Shown piece after piece: positions 48,113-56,245 of a stretch of 64,000 nucleotides of DNA. Positions within the stretch are counted from its first letter, which is position 1. Each line of letters starts with the position of its first letter. The translations under genes and the position numbers were made by a program. The DNA is from Dyella flava (GTDB lineage: Bacteria > Pseudomonadota > Gammaproteobacteria > Xanthomonadales > Rhodanobacteraceae): the NCBI RefSeq assembly GCF_016904955.1, contig NZ_JADIKE010000036.1:200021-264020 (forward strand). The letters run 5' to 3'. The notes under the pieces were generated by a model. That model made no database searches. It was not told where the DNA came from and was given only the letters and a program-made list of their open reading frames with translations.

Positions 48113-48667
48113 TCAAGAAGCCAGCACCCGTGTCTGCCCAAGCGGCAGATCGTCCAAGGCGTAAGCACCTATCCGCACGCGGATCAACCGCAAGGTAGGA
48201 AAACCCACCGCCGCCGTCATGCGCCGAATCTGCCGATTGCGCCCCTCGCGCAAGGTTATCGACAGCCAGCTGGTGGGAATGCTTTTGCGAAAGCGCACCG
48301 GCGGATCGCGCGGCCACAACCATGATGGTTCCTGTGCGTGCGCGGCGACTGCCGGCAGCGTGGGTCCATCGTTCAATGTCACACCGCGACAAAGCGCCTG
48401 GATGGCTTCATCGCTGATCGCGCCATCCACCTGCACCAGATACGTCTTCGGCTGCTTGTGCTTCGGATCGGTCAACCGATGCGCCAGCGCACCGTCATCG
48501 GTCAGCAGCAGCAAGCCTTCGCTGTCGTGATCCAGGCGACCGGCCGGGTACACGTCTTTCTGGCGCACGTAGTCGGCGAGCGTGGGACGCCCCTCATCGG
48601 TGGTGAACTGGCACAGCACGCCGAACGGCTTATTCAGTGCAATGAGCATGGCGTTTTTCGTTCGCAT
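48113..48667 (-). CDS. rluE: 23S rRNA pseudouridine synthase, RluE type
   Basis: 184 residues without an S4 domain, as in RluE (which modifies U2457 of 23S rRNA). It begins MRTKNAMLIALNKPFGVLCQFTTDEGRPTLADYV. The catalytic motif is VYPAGRLDHDSEGLLLLTDDG with the nucleophilic Asp, followed by KTYLVQVDG and the C-terminal LREGRNRQIRRMTAAVGFPTLRLIRVRIG. ATG 48667 has GAAGAGG directly upstream; GTG 48685 and ATG 48649 are alternatives. Convergent with tatD. Confidence 0.9.
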   Translation of the reverse strand: MRTKNAMLIALNKPFGVLCQFTTDEGRPTLADYVRQKDVYPAGRLDHDSEGLLLLTDDGALAHRLTDPKHKQPKTYLVQVDGAISDEAIQALCRGVTLNDGPTLPAVAAHAQEPSWLWPRDPPVRFRKSIPTSWLSITLREGRNRQIRRMTAAVGFPTLRLIRVRIGAYALDDLPLGQTRVLAS

Positions 48668-48712
48668 CCTCTTCCCTTCGGACACCCTGAAGGGAAGAGG
48701 GGTGAAGGCAAG
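48668..48712. repeat. Diverged REP-like palindrome upstream of rluE
   Basis: CTCTTCCCTTC...GAAGGGAAGAGGGGTGAAGGCAAGAGG resembles the REP units elsewhere (C-rich arm, G-rich arm, then GGTGAGG-like tail) but with many substitutions. It covers the ribosome-binding region of rluE. Confidence 0.5.
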
Positions 48713-48749
48713 AGGTCAAGGCCTGTGCTCGACCATCCAAGCTTCACTA

Positions 48750-49649
48750 TCAGTGTGCCGTCGTGCCTGACGAGGCGGGCGACGACGCTTTCGCCACTTT
48801 CACGAAACGCAAGGTCATGCGATCGGACTCGCCAATCGCCAGATACTTGGTGCGATCCTGATCACCCAGGGTCAAGGTCGGCGGCAGGGTCCACACGCCC
48901 TTGGGGTAATCCTTGGTGTCCTTGGGATTGGCGTTGATCTCGCTCTGCGCATCGAGCTTGAAGCCAGCGTCGGTGGCGAGCTTGATCACATAATCGGTCG
49001 GCAAATAACCCGAATCCTTGACCGCATCTAGGCTGGCTCCCGCGGCCGCGCGATGATCCACCACGCCCAGCGTGCCACCCGGTTTGAGTACCGCATAGAA
49101 CGCCTTGAACATCGCCTCCGCGGTGCCGGCTTCGGCCCAGTTATGTACGTTGCGGAAGGTCAGCACCATGTCGGCGGATCCGGCCGGCCCCAATACCGGC
49201 GCCTTCGGATTGAAGATAACGATGCTGGCCTTGCTGTACTCGGTACTGTCGGCCGCAAACTTGCTGCGCAACGACGCGGCGTTCTGCTGGTCCTCGCCAC
49301 CATTGCCCCCCGACACCGCGGCAATGTAATGCCCGTTGTCGCGCAGCAGCGGGGCCAGGATCTCGGTGTACCAGCCACCGCCTGGAGTGATTTCGATCAC
49401 CGTCTGGTCCGGCTGCAAGCCGAAAAACTGCAAGGTGGCCTTGGGATGGCGATAGACGTCGCGCGCCTTGTTGGGGGCCGAGCGCCAGGAGCCCGCCAAT
49501 ACCGCATCCAATTGACCGGCCGTGAAATCGCTGGCACTGGTGGGCGGCACCAGCTCGCCCGGGGGCTGATCCTGTCCCGCCTGCTGTGCGTGGGCCATGC
49601 CAGCGAACAACAGGGCGGCGGACAAACCAAAGGCAAGCCTGATCTTCAT
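48750..49649 (-). CDS. Exported SAM-methyltransferase-like protein (COG4798 type)
   Basis: 299 residues with a clear signal peptide (MKIRLAFGLSAALLFAGMAHA|QQ). The mature part is a Rossmann methyltransferase fold. Motif I is VIEITPGGGWYTEILAPLLRDNGHYIA, a post-I acidic end is present, and GPAGSADMVLTFRNVHNWAEAG gives motif IV/V. LKPGGTLGVVDHRA and SEINANPKDTKDYPKGVWTLPPTL typify a conserved set of predicted methyltransferases with signal peptides in Proteobacteria. Since S-adenosylmethionine is not expected in the periplasm, the in-cell role is unclear. Stands alone. Confidence 0.82.
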   Translation of the reverse strand: MKIRLAFGLSAALLFAGMAHAQQAGQDQPPGELVPPTSASDFTAGQLDAVLAGSWRSAPNKARDVYRHPKATLQFFGLQPDQTVIEITPGGGWYTEILAPLLRDNGHYIAAVSGGNGGEDQQNAASLRSKFAADSTEYSKASIVIFNPKAPVLGPAGSADMVLTFRNVHNWAEAGTAEAMFKAFYAVLKPGGTLGVVDHRAAAGASLDAVKDSGYLPTDYVIKLATDAGFKLDAQSEINANPKDTKDYPKGVWTLPPTLTLGDQDRTKYLAIGESDRMTLRFVKVAKASSPASSGTTAH

Positions 49650-49736
49650 GACATCTCCTTCAACAGAGGGCGGTGGCAGCCACCGGCACTTCGCGGGGAA
49701 GCGGGTATTTTACGATCAGTTTACGACCGCTGCGTT

Positions 49737-49750
49737 ATTCGCATGCGAAT
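49737..49750. promoter_or_regulatory. 14-bp perfect palindrome
   Basis: ATTCGCATGCGAAT lies about 90 bases upstream of the exported methyltransferase start, after a tandem TTTACGAT/TTTACGAC. It could be an operator. The rest of the spacer (49650-49913) shows nothing else. Confidence 0.35.
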
Positions 49751-49913
49751 TGCGACAGGTTTTCTGTCGCGGGGAAACACTCGATCGAGTTAGAGGAGTA
49801 CGGGATCAGCGGCGAATGCGCAACACATCCGCTTGCGCACGGAGGACGAACTTGCACCCTCGCCACCCATCCCTATCCCACACGACGGTCAGAAGGACTT
49901 GATCAGGGCCGCC

Positions 49914-50576
49914 TTAAAACGGACGCGGGCAGACCGACTGCAAGCCATCAATATGCTCGTGCAAATCCGGGGCGATACCTTGCCACATGGGGTCGAGGAT
50001 GAAATCGATGCCTTCATAGCGGGCCAGCTTGGCCGCTGGAATGAAGTCGGCGTCGCCAGCGACCAGGATGATCTGATCCACCTGCCGCTTGTATGCCAGG
50101 GCGGCGATATCGATACCAATTTTCATGTCCACCTGGGTCTGGCGCATATCCGGCTCGAAGTGTTCGTCGCCCAGCTCATCCCAGAACAGCGATTCGTCGC
50201 GCAGCTGCTGATAAGCCTGGTGCTTGAGCTTCCACTCGCCACGGTCCGCCAGTCGTCCGAGTCGCAAAGCCATCTTGCGCTGACGACGCAGTTGATCGTG
50301 CAGGTCACGACGGAACGTCGCTGCGGCCGTGCGTGAGAAATCCATGCTTTCGCCGCTGATCGGCTTTACTAGCACTTTATCCAGTGGCGGACAGTCGTAG
50401 AAAAAGATGCGGTAAAGCGCTTCGCGGGGCCGGTCCAACGCTTTGAGATGTTCCAGCGCCATACCGAAAACAGTCTTGGCGACGGTACGCGCGTCATTGG
50501 CATCCCGGTCCCCCCAGACCTTGCGGTAGCGTGCAAGGAAGAAAGCGCCGTCAACGAGGATGGCGGTACTCGGCAT
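49914..50576 (-). CDS. NYN-domain (PIN-like) putative ribonuclease
   Basis: 220 residues, LabA/DUF88 NYN domain. Acidic active-site positions are in TAILVDGAFF (Asp9), VDMKIGIDIAALA and ILVAGDADFIPAAKLA, the pattern of PIN-like metal-dependent RNases. A charged helical insert lies between (about 75-125, RRDLHDQLRRQRKMALRLGRLADRGEW). NYN proteins are RNA-processing enzymes, and some sit in toxin or phage-defence loci, but nothing next to this one points to either. The ribosome site before ATG 50576 is weak. Confidence 0.82.
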   Translation of the reverse strand: MPSTAILVDGAFFLARYRKVWGDRDANDARTVAKTVFGMALEHLKALDRPREALYRIFFYDCPPLDKVLVKPISGESMDFSRTAAATFRRDLHDQLRRQRKMALRLGRLADRGEWKLKHQAYQQLRDESLFWDELGDEHFEPDMRQTQVDMKIGIDIAALAYKRQVDQIILVAGDADFIPAAKLARYEGIDFILDPMWQGIAPDLHEHIDGLQSVCPRPF

Positions 50577-50764
50577 AGGAAATCCTTATTAAGTAGCAAG
50601 TACAACGAATGTGATGCGACACCGGCGGACAAAGGCCGGCCATGCATATTACGCCAATTGCCACAGCATGGGCCGGGACAGCGTCACGCGGGCACGATCA
50701 CACCGCTCGAAGGGATGGGCATTGCGGTGTTGTCAGACAACCGACAGGCGCCTACGCGGCCTGA

Positions 50765-51112
50765 TTATTCGACACCCGGCTCTCCGCCTTGCGGCCCCCA
50801 GAAAATCACCCAGGTCGAAAAGTCTTCGCTGAAATTCTCGAAGCGATGTGTGCTGCCTGCTTCGACAAACAGCATATCGTGCGGTACGAAACGAGTGCGC
50901 TCACCGTTCTTGACGAAGTCACCGCTGCCGCTGATAACGACATAGATCTCGTCCTGCTTGTGCGGGCCTTGCGTATCGACGTTCTCCGGCGCGTACAAGC
51001 CGGCTTTCATCGAGCCATGCCGCAGACCGTAGTAAAACTTGAAGACGCCAGCTTCCGTCGGAAGATTTTTCCGCGCATCAGCCCATGAAAGCTTCCAGTC
51101 GCCTTTCTGCAT
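50765..51112 (-). CDS. Small cupin-domain protein
   Basis: 115 residues, single cupin barrel. Motif 1 includes GPHKQDEIYVVISGSGDFVKNG (His and Glu ligands); motif 2 is VEAGSTHRFENFSEDFSTWVIFWG with the third histidine. It probably binds a metal; the substrate is unknown. It follows the LysR gene on the same strand after 33 bases and may be co-transcribed. Confidence 0.8.
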   Translation of the reverse strand: MQKGDWKLSWADARKNLPTEAGVFKFYYGLRHGSMKAGLYAPENVDTQGPHKQDEIYVVISGSGDFVKNGERTRFVPHDMLFVEAGSTHRFENFSEDFSTWVIFWGPQGGEPGVE

Positions 51113-51145
51113 AAGGTACCCAGCCTCCGGTGTTTTGACGGTACG

Positions 51146-52066
51146 TCAGGCCACCGCCTCATCACATCCCAACTGCGGCATCTGCTTGCAATACGCCTCC
51201 GCCTCGGCCAGCAACCACTTGCGGAACGTGGCCATGCCGCGATGATCTTCCGAACGCGGCGGATAGACGAGGTAATACGCCTCCGGATCCGGCACCGGCA
51301 GATAGCGGTCGCCGAGCACCACTAATCGGCCCGCATCGATCAGCGATTTCGACGTCACCATGCGGCCCATCGCCACACCGAGCCCTTCCAGCGCCGCGTG
51401 GCGCAATGCATCGACCGTATCCATGTGCGCCACGTAACGACGCGGCGGCTTGCCGCCGTAATGCGCAAACCAATCGTTCCAGCGACTCGGATTGGGATCG
51501 CCGAGCACCGGCCAGTTTTCAAGATCGAGGGGATCGGCACCCGCCATGCGTTCCACCAACTCCGGCGCCGCCACCGGTGCAATCCACTCGCCGAACATGC
51601 GCTCGCTGCGCACTCCCTGCCACTGGCCCTTGCCATAGCGCATGGCAACGTCGACGGCCTCGCGGTCGAAATTCACCAGGACCGAAGTGGACTGCAGATT
51701 GAGTTCCAATTCCGGATGCGCCGCAAGCAAGCGCGGCAAGCGCGGCATCAGCCAACTGGAAATGATGCCCGGGCTGGCGCTGAGGGTCAGCGCCTCATGG
51801 CGGCGCTCGCGATAGCGCGATAGCGCATGTTCGATACCGTCGAAATGCTCGCCCACCGCTTCGAGCAGCTCGCAGCCTTCAACCGTCAACGTGACCCCAC
51901 GTGGTCCGCGCTCGAACAAGCGCCGCTCAAGGCGATCTTCCAGCTGGCGCATCTGGTGACTCAATGCACTGACCGTCAGGTTGGCCTGATCGGCGGCACG
52001 CGAGAGATTGCCCAATCGCGCCACCTGCACGAATTGCTGCAACAGACTCAGTGGAACCCGGCTCAT
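51146..52066 (-). CDS. LysR-family regulator (GcvA type)
   Basis: 306 residues. HTH_1 at 6-64 (LSLLQQFVQVARLGNLSRAADQANLTVSALSHQMRQLEDRLERRLFERGPRGVTLT) and a GcvA-like PBP2 domain (LSASPGIISSWLMPRLPRLLAAHPELELNLQST, VDVAMRYGKGQWQGV, HMDTVDALRHAALEGLGVAMG). The YLVYPPRSEDHRGMATFRKWLLAEA ending is typical of the GcvA/AmpR-like branch. The aldo/keto reductase diverges from it with a 378-base gap; the cupin lies downstream. Targets are unknown. Confidence 0.88.
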   Translation of the reverse strand: MSRVPLSLLQQFVQVARLGNLSRAADQANLTVSALSHQMRQLEDRLERRLFERGPRGVTLTVEGCELLEAVGEHFDGIEHALSRYRERRHEALTLSASPGIISSWLMPRLPRLLAAHPELELNLQSTSVLVNFDREAVDVAMRYGKGQWQGVRSERMFGEWIAPVAAPELVERMAGADPLDLENWPVLGDPNPSRWNDWFAHYGGKPPRRYVAHMDTVDALRHAALEGLGVAMGRMVTSKSLIDAGRLVVLGDRYLPVPDPEAYYLVYPPRSEDHRGMATFRKWLLAEAEAYCKQMPQLGCDEAVA

Positions 52067-52165
52067 CTTGAATGCCCCTCAAACCAGCCTTGCGAATATA
52101 TCGCTTTTGCTGGTCAGAACCCCCCATTACCTTGAGCATACTCCAACCCTCACTAGGAACTCGCC

Positions 52166-52360
52166 ATGCGCTCGCCATGGATCGATCTGCTGTTCCTGCA
52201 CGGCCATGCCACCCCCGCCACACTGATGTGGCGCCCGGATGCGGAGGCACCCATCTGCCGCTGCAAGACCGAGCAGGTGGAGGCGGATGTGTCCCGCTTG
52301 CCGCTACCCATCTGCCTGGAAAAGTCGCCCGTTTGCTGCACCGGCCATTCACTGGCTTGA
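52166..52360 (+). CDS. Possible small protein
   Basis: 64 codons from ATG 52166 with AGGAA seven bases upstream, in the otherwise empty 52067-52444 spacer. The product begins MRSPWIDLLFLHGHATPATL and carries four cysteines in its second half, but has no recognised domain. The good ribosome site and the position 79 bases before the aldo/keto reductase are the only support. Confidence 0.35.
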   Translation: MRSPWIDLLFLHGHATPATLMWRPDAEAPICRCKTEQVEADVSRLPLPICLEKSPVCCTGHSLA

Positions 52361-52444
52361 TAACCGCCGGCGCAGACCCACCTCGGAAGCATCACGCGCC
52401 GCCGCAAGGCAGCGCATATATCCATGCCATCCGAGGGGTTTTCC

Positions 52445-53389
52445 ATGCAACAACGTCAACTGGGTCGCTCTGCACTCACCGTCGCTCCGCTTGCCTTTGG
52501 TGGCAATGTGTTCGGCTGGAGTGCGAACGAACAGCGTTCGTTTGAACTGCTCGATGCCTTCGTCGACGCCGGTTTCAACCTCATCGATACAGCGGACGTC
52601 TATTCGGCATGGGTGCCCGGCAATCGCGGCGGCGAATCGGAGACCATCATCGGCAACTGGCTCAAGCGCAGCGGCAAGCGCGACAAGGTGGTGATCGCGA
52701 CCAAGGTGGGCAAGTGGGTCGAGCATTCCGGCCTTTCGCCAATAAACATCCGCGCTGCCGTGGAAGGTTCGCTCCAGCGCTTGCAGACCGATCACATCGA
52801 CCTCTACCAGGCCCATGCCGACGATGCCACGGTGCCATTGAGCGAAACGCTGGGCGAATTCGCACGACTCATCGAAGAAGGCAAAGTGCGCGCGATCGGC
52901 GCTTCGAACTACAACACCGACCGCCTGACCGAAGCGCTCAACGTTTCCAGGCAACACAACTTGCCGCGCTACGAAAGCCTGCAGCCGGAATACAACCTGG
53001 TCAGCCGCGCCGACTACGAAAAAGAACTCGAGCCGCTGATCCGCCAGGAAAACATCGGCGTGATCAATTATTACGCCCTGGCCAGCGGCTTTCTCAGCGG
53101 CAAGTACCGTAGCGAAGCGGATCTCTACAAAAGCAGCGCGCGCAGCGGCGCCGTGCAGAAATACCTCAATCCACGCGGCATGAAGGTGCTGGCTGCGCTG
53201 GATGAGATTGCCGCAACGCATAAGGCGACGCTCTCGCAGGTTGCGCTCGCCTGGCTGATCGCCCGTCCCGGGATCACCGCGCCGATTGCCAGCGCCACCA
53301 GCGTGGAGCAGCTTGAGGAATTATTTGGCGCAGTGAAACTCACGCTCACCGCCGCAGAAATCGAAGCGCTCAACGACTCGGGCGGTTGA
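52445..53389 (+). CDS. Aldo/keto reductase
   Basis: 314 residues, NADPH-dependent (beta/alpha)8 reductase. The catalytic tetrad is visible: Asp and Tyr in LIDTADVYS, Lys in VVIATKVGKW, His in DLYQAHADD. Cofactor-binding segments at the C-terminus include LAWLIARPGITAPIASATSVEQLEE. RQLGRSALTVAPLAFGGNVFGW is the usual start of the AKR11/YajO-like group. ATG 52445 has GAGGGG eight bases before it; the in-frame ATG at 52424 is less likely. The substrate is not evident. Confidence 0.9.
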   Translation: MQQRQLGRSALTVAPLAFGGNVFGWSANEQRSFELLDAFVDAGFNLIDTADVYSAWVPGNRGGESETIIGNWLKRSGKRDKVVIATKVGKWVEHSGLSPINIRAAVEGSLQRLQTDHIDLYQAHADDATVPLSETLGEFARLIEEGKVRAIGASNYNTDRLTEALNVSRQHNLPRYESLQPEYNLVSRADYEKELEPLIRQENIGVINYYALASGFLSGKYRSEADLYKSSARSGAVQKYLNPRGMKVLAALDEIAATHKATLSQVALAWLIARPGITAPIASATSVEQLEELFGAVKLTLTAAEIEALNDSGG

Positions 53390-53438
53390 AGGCTGAAATT
53401 TTCCCGCGCATTTTTGCACGGCCGGTTCTCCGTCCCGA

Positions 53439-54137
53439 CTAACGCCGGGACGGCGAAGGTTTCTTGAAGCGCAACTCCAGATACCTGATTGAAAACGCGA
53501 CAGGCGTAAAAGCCAACGCTGTCGCGAAACATTTCATGAGGTAGGACGCGACGGTCTCGCCCTGTTGTTCCTGGATGGCACAGTAGGTATTCGGCGCACA
53601 AGCGGATTTCCAGATCTGGAAAACAGCAAGAAAGCCGAAGATCAGGGTGGGAATCACCAGCACCGTCCAACCCAGCCAGTACTTGCCGGTGTTTACATCG
53701 ACGCCATCCTGGTCACCCTCCTCGGCCAGATCATAGGCTCCCTTGTCCTGCATGGCCAAAATCTCGCTGGCGCGCGCCAGCTGAAGTTTCGGCACAAAAA
53801 GGCGAACACCGCCCAGTGCATTGAACCAGAGCGGGTTGGTTTCAACCGTGTTGGCGCCGGACAACTGCGCGTCAATCCCTTCAGCGTTCAAACGTCCTTG
53901 CAACACATAGGCTTCGATCGGCTTCAGGTAACCGGAAAGCTGCACATAATCCGGTGGCGGCAAGGCTACCTTCTGGATATTGGCTGGCGCATCGCGGGAC
54001 ATATCCAGGCCACGCCGCCGTGCCTCGGCATGAGCAAACTCTTCGGCTGCATCGGTCAAGTCGCCGGAGTGGATCCTCTCTAGCAGTGCATCATCGGTGA
54101 GTTCGGCGAACAGTCGGATCAGGTCTTCCTGTTGCAT
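53439..54137 (-). CDS. DUF2007-domain membrane protein
   Basis: 232 residues. The N-terminal cytoplasmic part starts LIRLFAELTDDALLERIHSGDLTDAAEEFAHAEARRRGLD. A DUF2007 domain follows (YLKPIEAYVLQGRLNAEGIDAQLSGANTVETNPLWFNALGGVRLFVPKLQLARASEIL, ~70-130), then two membrane segments (WLGWTVLVIPTLIFGFLAVFQIW and SYLMKCFATALAFTPVAFSI). DUF2007 is called a putative signal-transducing domain; its function is not established. The stop codon lies in an 8-bp stem hairpin (CCGTCCCG/CGGGACGG, 53430-53453) shared with the convergent aldo/keto reductase end. It is 39 bases after the J-protein gene, probably the same transcript. Confidence 0.75.
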   Translation of the reverse strand: MQQEDLIRLFAELTDDALLERIHSGDLTDAAEEFAHAEARRRGLDMSRDAPANIQKVALPPPDYVQLSGYLKPIEAYVLQGRLNAEGIDAQLSGANTVETNPLWFNALGGVRLFVPKLQLARASEILAMQDKGAYDLAEEGDQDGVDVNTGKYWLGWTVLVIPTLIFGFLAVFQIWKSACAPNTYCAIQEQQGETVASYLMKCFATALAFTPVAFSIRYLELRFKKPSPSRR

Positions 54138-54176
54138 GCGTCCTCCTGGAAAGCGGCTCTGGCAAGGAACTGCCGC

Positions 54177-54527
54177 TCATCTGCGCCCTTTCAGCGCCAT
54201 CTCATAAGCAGCGTTGATTTCCTTGCAGCGGGTTTCAGCAAGCTGCCGGATATCGTCGCCCATCTGTGCAACCTTATCCGGATGGTATTGGCTGATCTTG
54301 ATGCGATAGGCGCGCTCGATGTCGGCCTTGTCGGCGTCTTCGGCAACGCCCAGCACCACGAACCACGCCGATGGCTCTGGTTCGAGCAGTTTCTGATCCG
54401 GCCGGCGGTTGTTGTCCTTGCGCGAAGACGCCGGCCCTTCGTCGACATGCGGCGACAGGTAATTGCTGACCAACCGATAGCCGAACAGCAGGCCCGCGGC
54501 AATGACCACCATGTCCAGCGCGGTCAT
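54177..54527 (-). CDS. Membrane-anchored J-domain protein
   Basis: 116 residues. A single N-terminal membrane segment (MVVIAAGLLFGYRLVSNYL) is joined by a charged linker to a C-terminal J domain (about 53-113: AWFVVLGVAEDADKADIERAYRIKISQYHPDKVAQMG...CKEINAAYEMAL) with the essential HPD at 82-84. It would recruit a DnaK-type chaperone to the inner membrane. No G/F or zinc region (class III). Its start overlaps the stop of the upstream membrane-protein gene (ATGA), so the two are coupled. Confidence 0.85.
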   Translation of the reverse strand: MTALDMVVIAAGLLFGYRLVSNYLSPHVDEGPASSRKDNNRRPDQKLLEPEPSAWFVVLGVAEDADKADIERAYRIKISQYHPDKVAQMGDDIRQLAETRCKEINAAYEMALKGRR

Positions 54528-55246
54528 GGATGCAGTCCCTCGACGTCATCCAGATAGGCGACCAAGGTGCTGGCGTCCGCGTCACCGGGCTCAAGAAAGC
54601 CGAGGCTGATGTGGATGCGTTCGCGCAGTATGGCTGTTAACTCATGGATCGCTACGGCGGGCAGCACAGTTCTCGCAACCATGCGCAAATCCACCTGGAA
54701 GTGCTGGCGCAAACCGATTTTGCGAACGATGTTCAACGCGAACGGCGCGCACAGCAACGCATCCAGCGCAACGGCCGCAACCGCTCGGCCCGACAGATTC
54801 AAGGCTTTCCGATGACGGTAGACCTGCACCAGCATCATCACGATCACGGCATAGACTGTGGCTATCCACGCCAGCAACGCCTCAACGCTGGCGGATACGA
54901 ACAGGACAAAAGGCAGGCCCAGCGCAAACAACAGCAGCAGTATCAACGTCCAGGGAGAAACCGCTGCCAGCGCGACCCGTACACGGCGAAAACGGATCGC
55001 CTGCGTATCGCCCCCATACACACCCTGCAGCGGCCAGCTCAGGCGGAACAGGGGTTGATGTGGAAACAAGGGTTGCGGCAGGAAAACGTGCCGACCGCCG
55101 AACTCGAAACCCGAACCGGCGGAAACACGATAGCCACGGCGCACGCCGATCAGCATGATCTCGTTGTGATAAAGCAGCAGCGCGGAGTCGTACAGATACA
55201 GCACGACGACTCCGCCCAGCAGCAACAACCCATCGTGCGACGTCAT
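54524..55246 (-). CDS. Conserved membrane protein of the DUF2167 operon
   Basis: 240 residues. A hydrophobic start (GLLLLGGVVVLYLYDSALLLYHNEIMLI) is followed by a polar loop (GYRVSAGSGFEFGGRHVFLPQPLFPHQPLFRLSWPL) and a strong central hairpin (WTLILLLLFALGLPFVLFVSASVEALLAWIATVYAVIVMMLVQVY). A soluble C-terminal part of about 85 residues ends LGFLEPGDADASTLVAYLDDVEGL. I do not recognise the family. It overlaps both the DUF2167 gene and the J-protein gene by 4 bp, which argues that the three products act together. Confidence 0.75.
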   Translation of the reverse strand: MTSHDGLLLLGGVVVLYLYDSALLLYHNEIMLIGVRRGYRVSAGSGFEFGGRHVFLPQPLFPHQPLFRLSWPLQGVYGGDTQAIRFRRVRVALAAVSPWTLILLLLFALGLPFVLFVSASVEALLAWIATVYAVIVMMLVQVYRHRKALNLSGRAVAAVALDALLCAPFALNIVRKIGLRQHFQVDLRMVARTVLPAVAIHELTAILRERIHISLGFLEPGDADASTLVAYLDDVEGLHP

Positions 55247-56121
55247 CGCGATTGCTGTTTTTTCTTGAAGAGATTCTTGAACCAGGCTCCCAGGGCGACG
55301 AATCCGGCCAGCACAAACTTCCACGCTGCCACCAGGAAGCCGCCGATCACCGTAAACAAGCCCTTCTTCGCCGCCACCGCCAAGGCGCCGCCGGTAATCA
55401 GCGCGGCCAGCCCGTATTCGGCAACGCGGTCACCCGGACGATATTCGGCGTAACTCTCGCCAGGCGCGTACTGGAAACCGGACAGCGTGCTCTTGAAGTC
55501 GTCGATTGACGTCACGAGCCTGGAGGGCGCTGTCACCACGACCACATCCATCACGCCATGCCGGCCCAATAGACGCGTGTTGTAATTGACGACATCGGCG
55601 TGCGTTTGGGCATCCTGCAACAGAATCGACCAGGCCAGCGATTTGATCTGCGCGTCGTATTCCGGCTTGGCGCTCCAGCCCAGCACATTGAGTTCGGACC
55701 ATCCACGCGCGCGGCGTTCCTTGTTGCCGGCGTCCGTTCCTTCGCGATACGACTGCAGAATCGAATCCGGGTCGAGTTTTTCATCGTCCCGCACGTAGCC
55801 GATGTCTTCGTAAGAGAAAAACGCGATCCACGCCAGACTCTTGGGCGCCAGCGTATAGACGTCCACACGGGCCGGCGGATTGTGCAGAATTTCATTCAGT
55901 GAACGGCTGCCCTCCGGCCCCAGGAAGGCGTAGCCGTCAGGTACGTTCAAACTCGCACGGTCACCCAGCTTTACCGTTGTCGGCCCCATCTGCCAGGGCA
56001 GCGCCGCCACCGCATTGCGCGCTTGCTGCTGCGCCGGCCGTTCCTGCTGCTCTTGCGCGAACAGTGTTCCCGCACTGCATGCCAACAACAGCGCCATAAG
56101 CACCATCAAGAACTTCTTCAT
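55243..56121 (-). CDS. DUF2167-family envelope protein
   Basis: 292 residues. A signal peptide (MKKFLMVLMALLLACSAGTLFA|QE) precedes a DUF2167 body: WQMGPTTVKLGDRASLNVPDGYAFLG, YTLAPKSLAWIAFFSYEDIGYVRDDEKLDPDSILQSYREG, GWSAKPEYDAQIKSLAWSILLQD. At the C-terminus are two membrane segments (YGLAALITGGALAVAAKKGLFTVIGGF and AAWKFVLAGFVALGAWF) and a basic tail (KNLFKKKQQSR). The family is widespread in Proteobacteria with unknown function. First gene of a coupled operon with the membrane protein and the J-protein. Confidence 0.82.
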   Translation of the reverse strand: MKKFLMVLMALLLACSAGTLFAQEQQERPAQQQARNAVAALPWQMGPTTVKLGDRASLNVPDGYAFLGPEGSRSLNEILHNPPARVDVYTLAPKSLAWIAFFSYEDIGYVRDDEKLDPDSILQSYREGTDAGNKERRARGWSELNVLGWSAKPEYDAQIKSLAWSILLQDAQTHADVVNYNTRLLGRHGVMDVVVVTAPSRLVTSIDDFKSTLSGFQYAPGESYAEYRPGDRVAEYGLAALITGGALAVAAKKGLFTVIGGFLVAAWKFVLAGFVALGAWFKNLFKKKQQSR

Positions 56122-56245
56122 TTCCTTCCCCTATGCCGAGTGGATCCATACACCCCAGACAACTCTATCAGGGGTGAAGCCACCGCGGCCAACAGGGGAC
56201 TGAAGACCCGGGGATGCCACATACGCAGAATGGATCAGAGCATCC

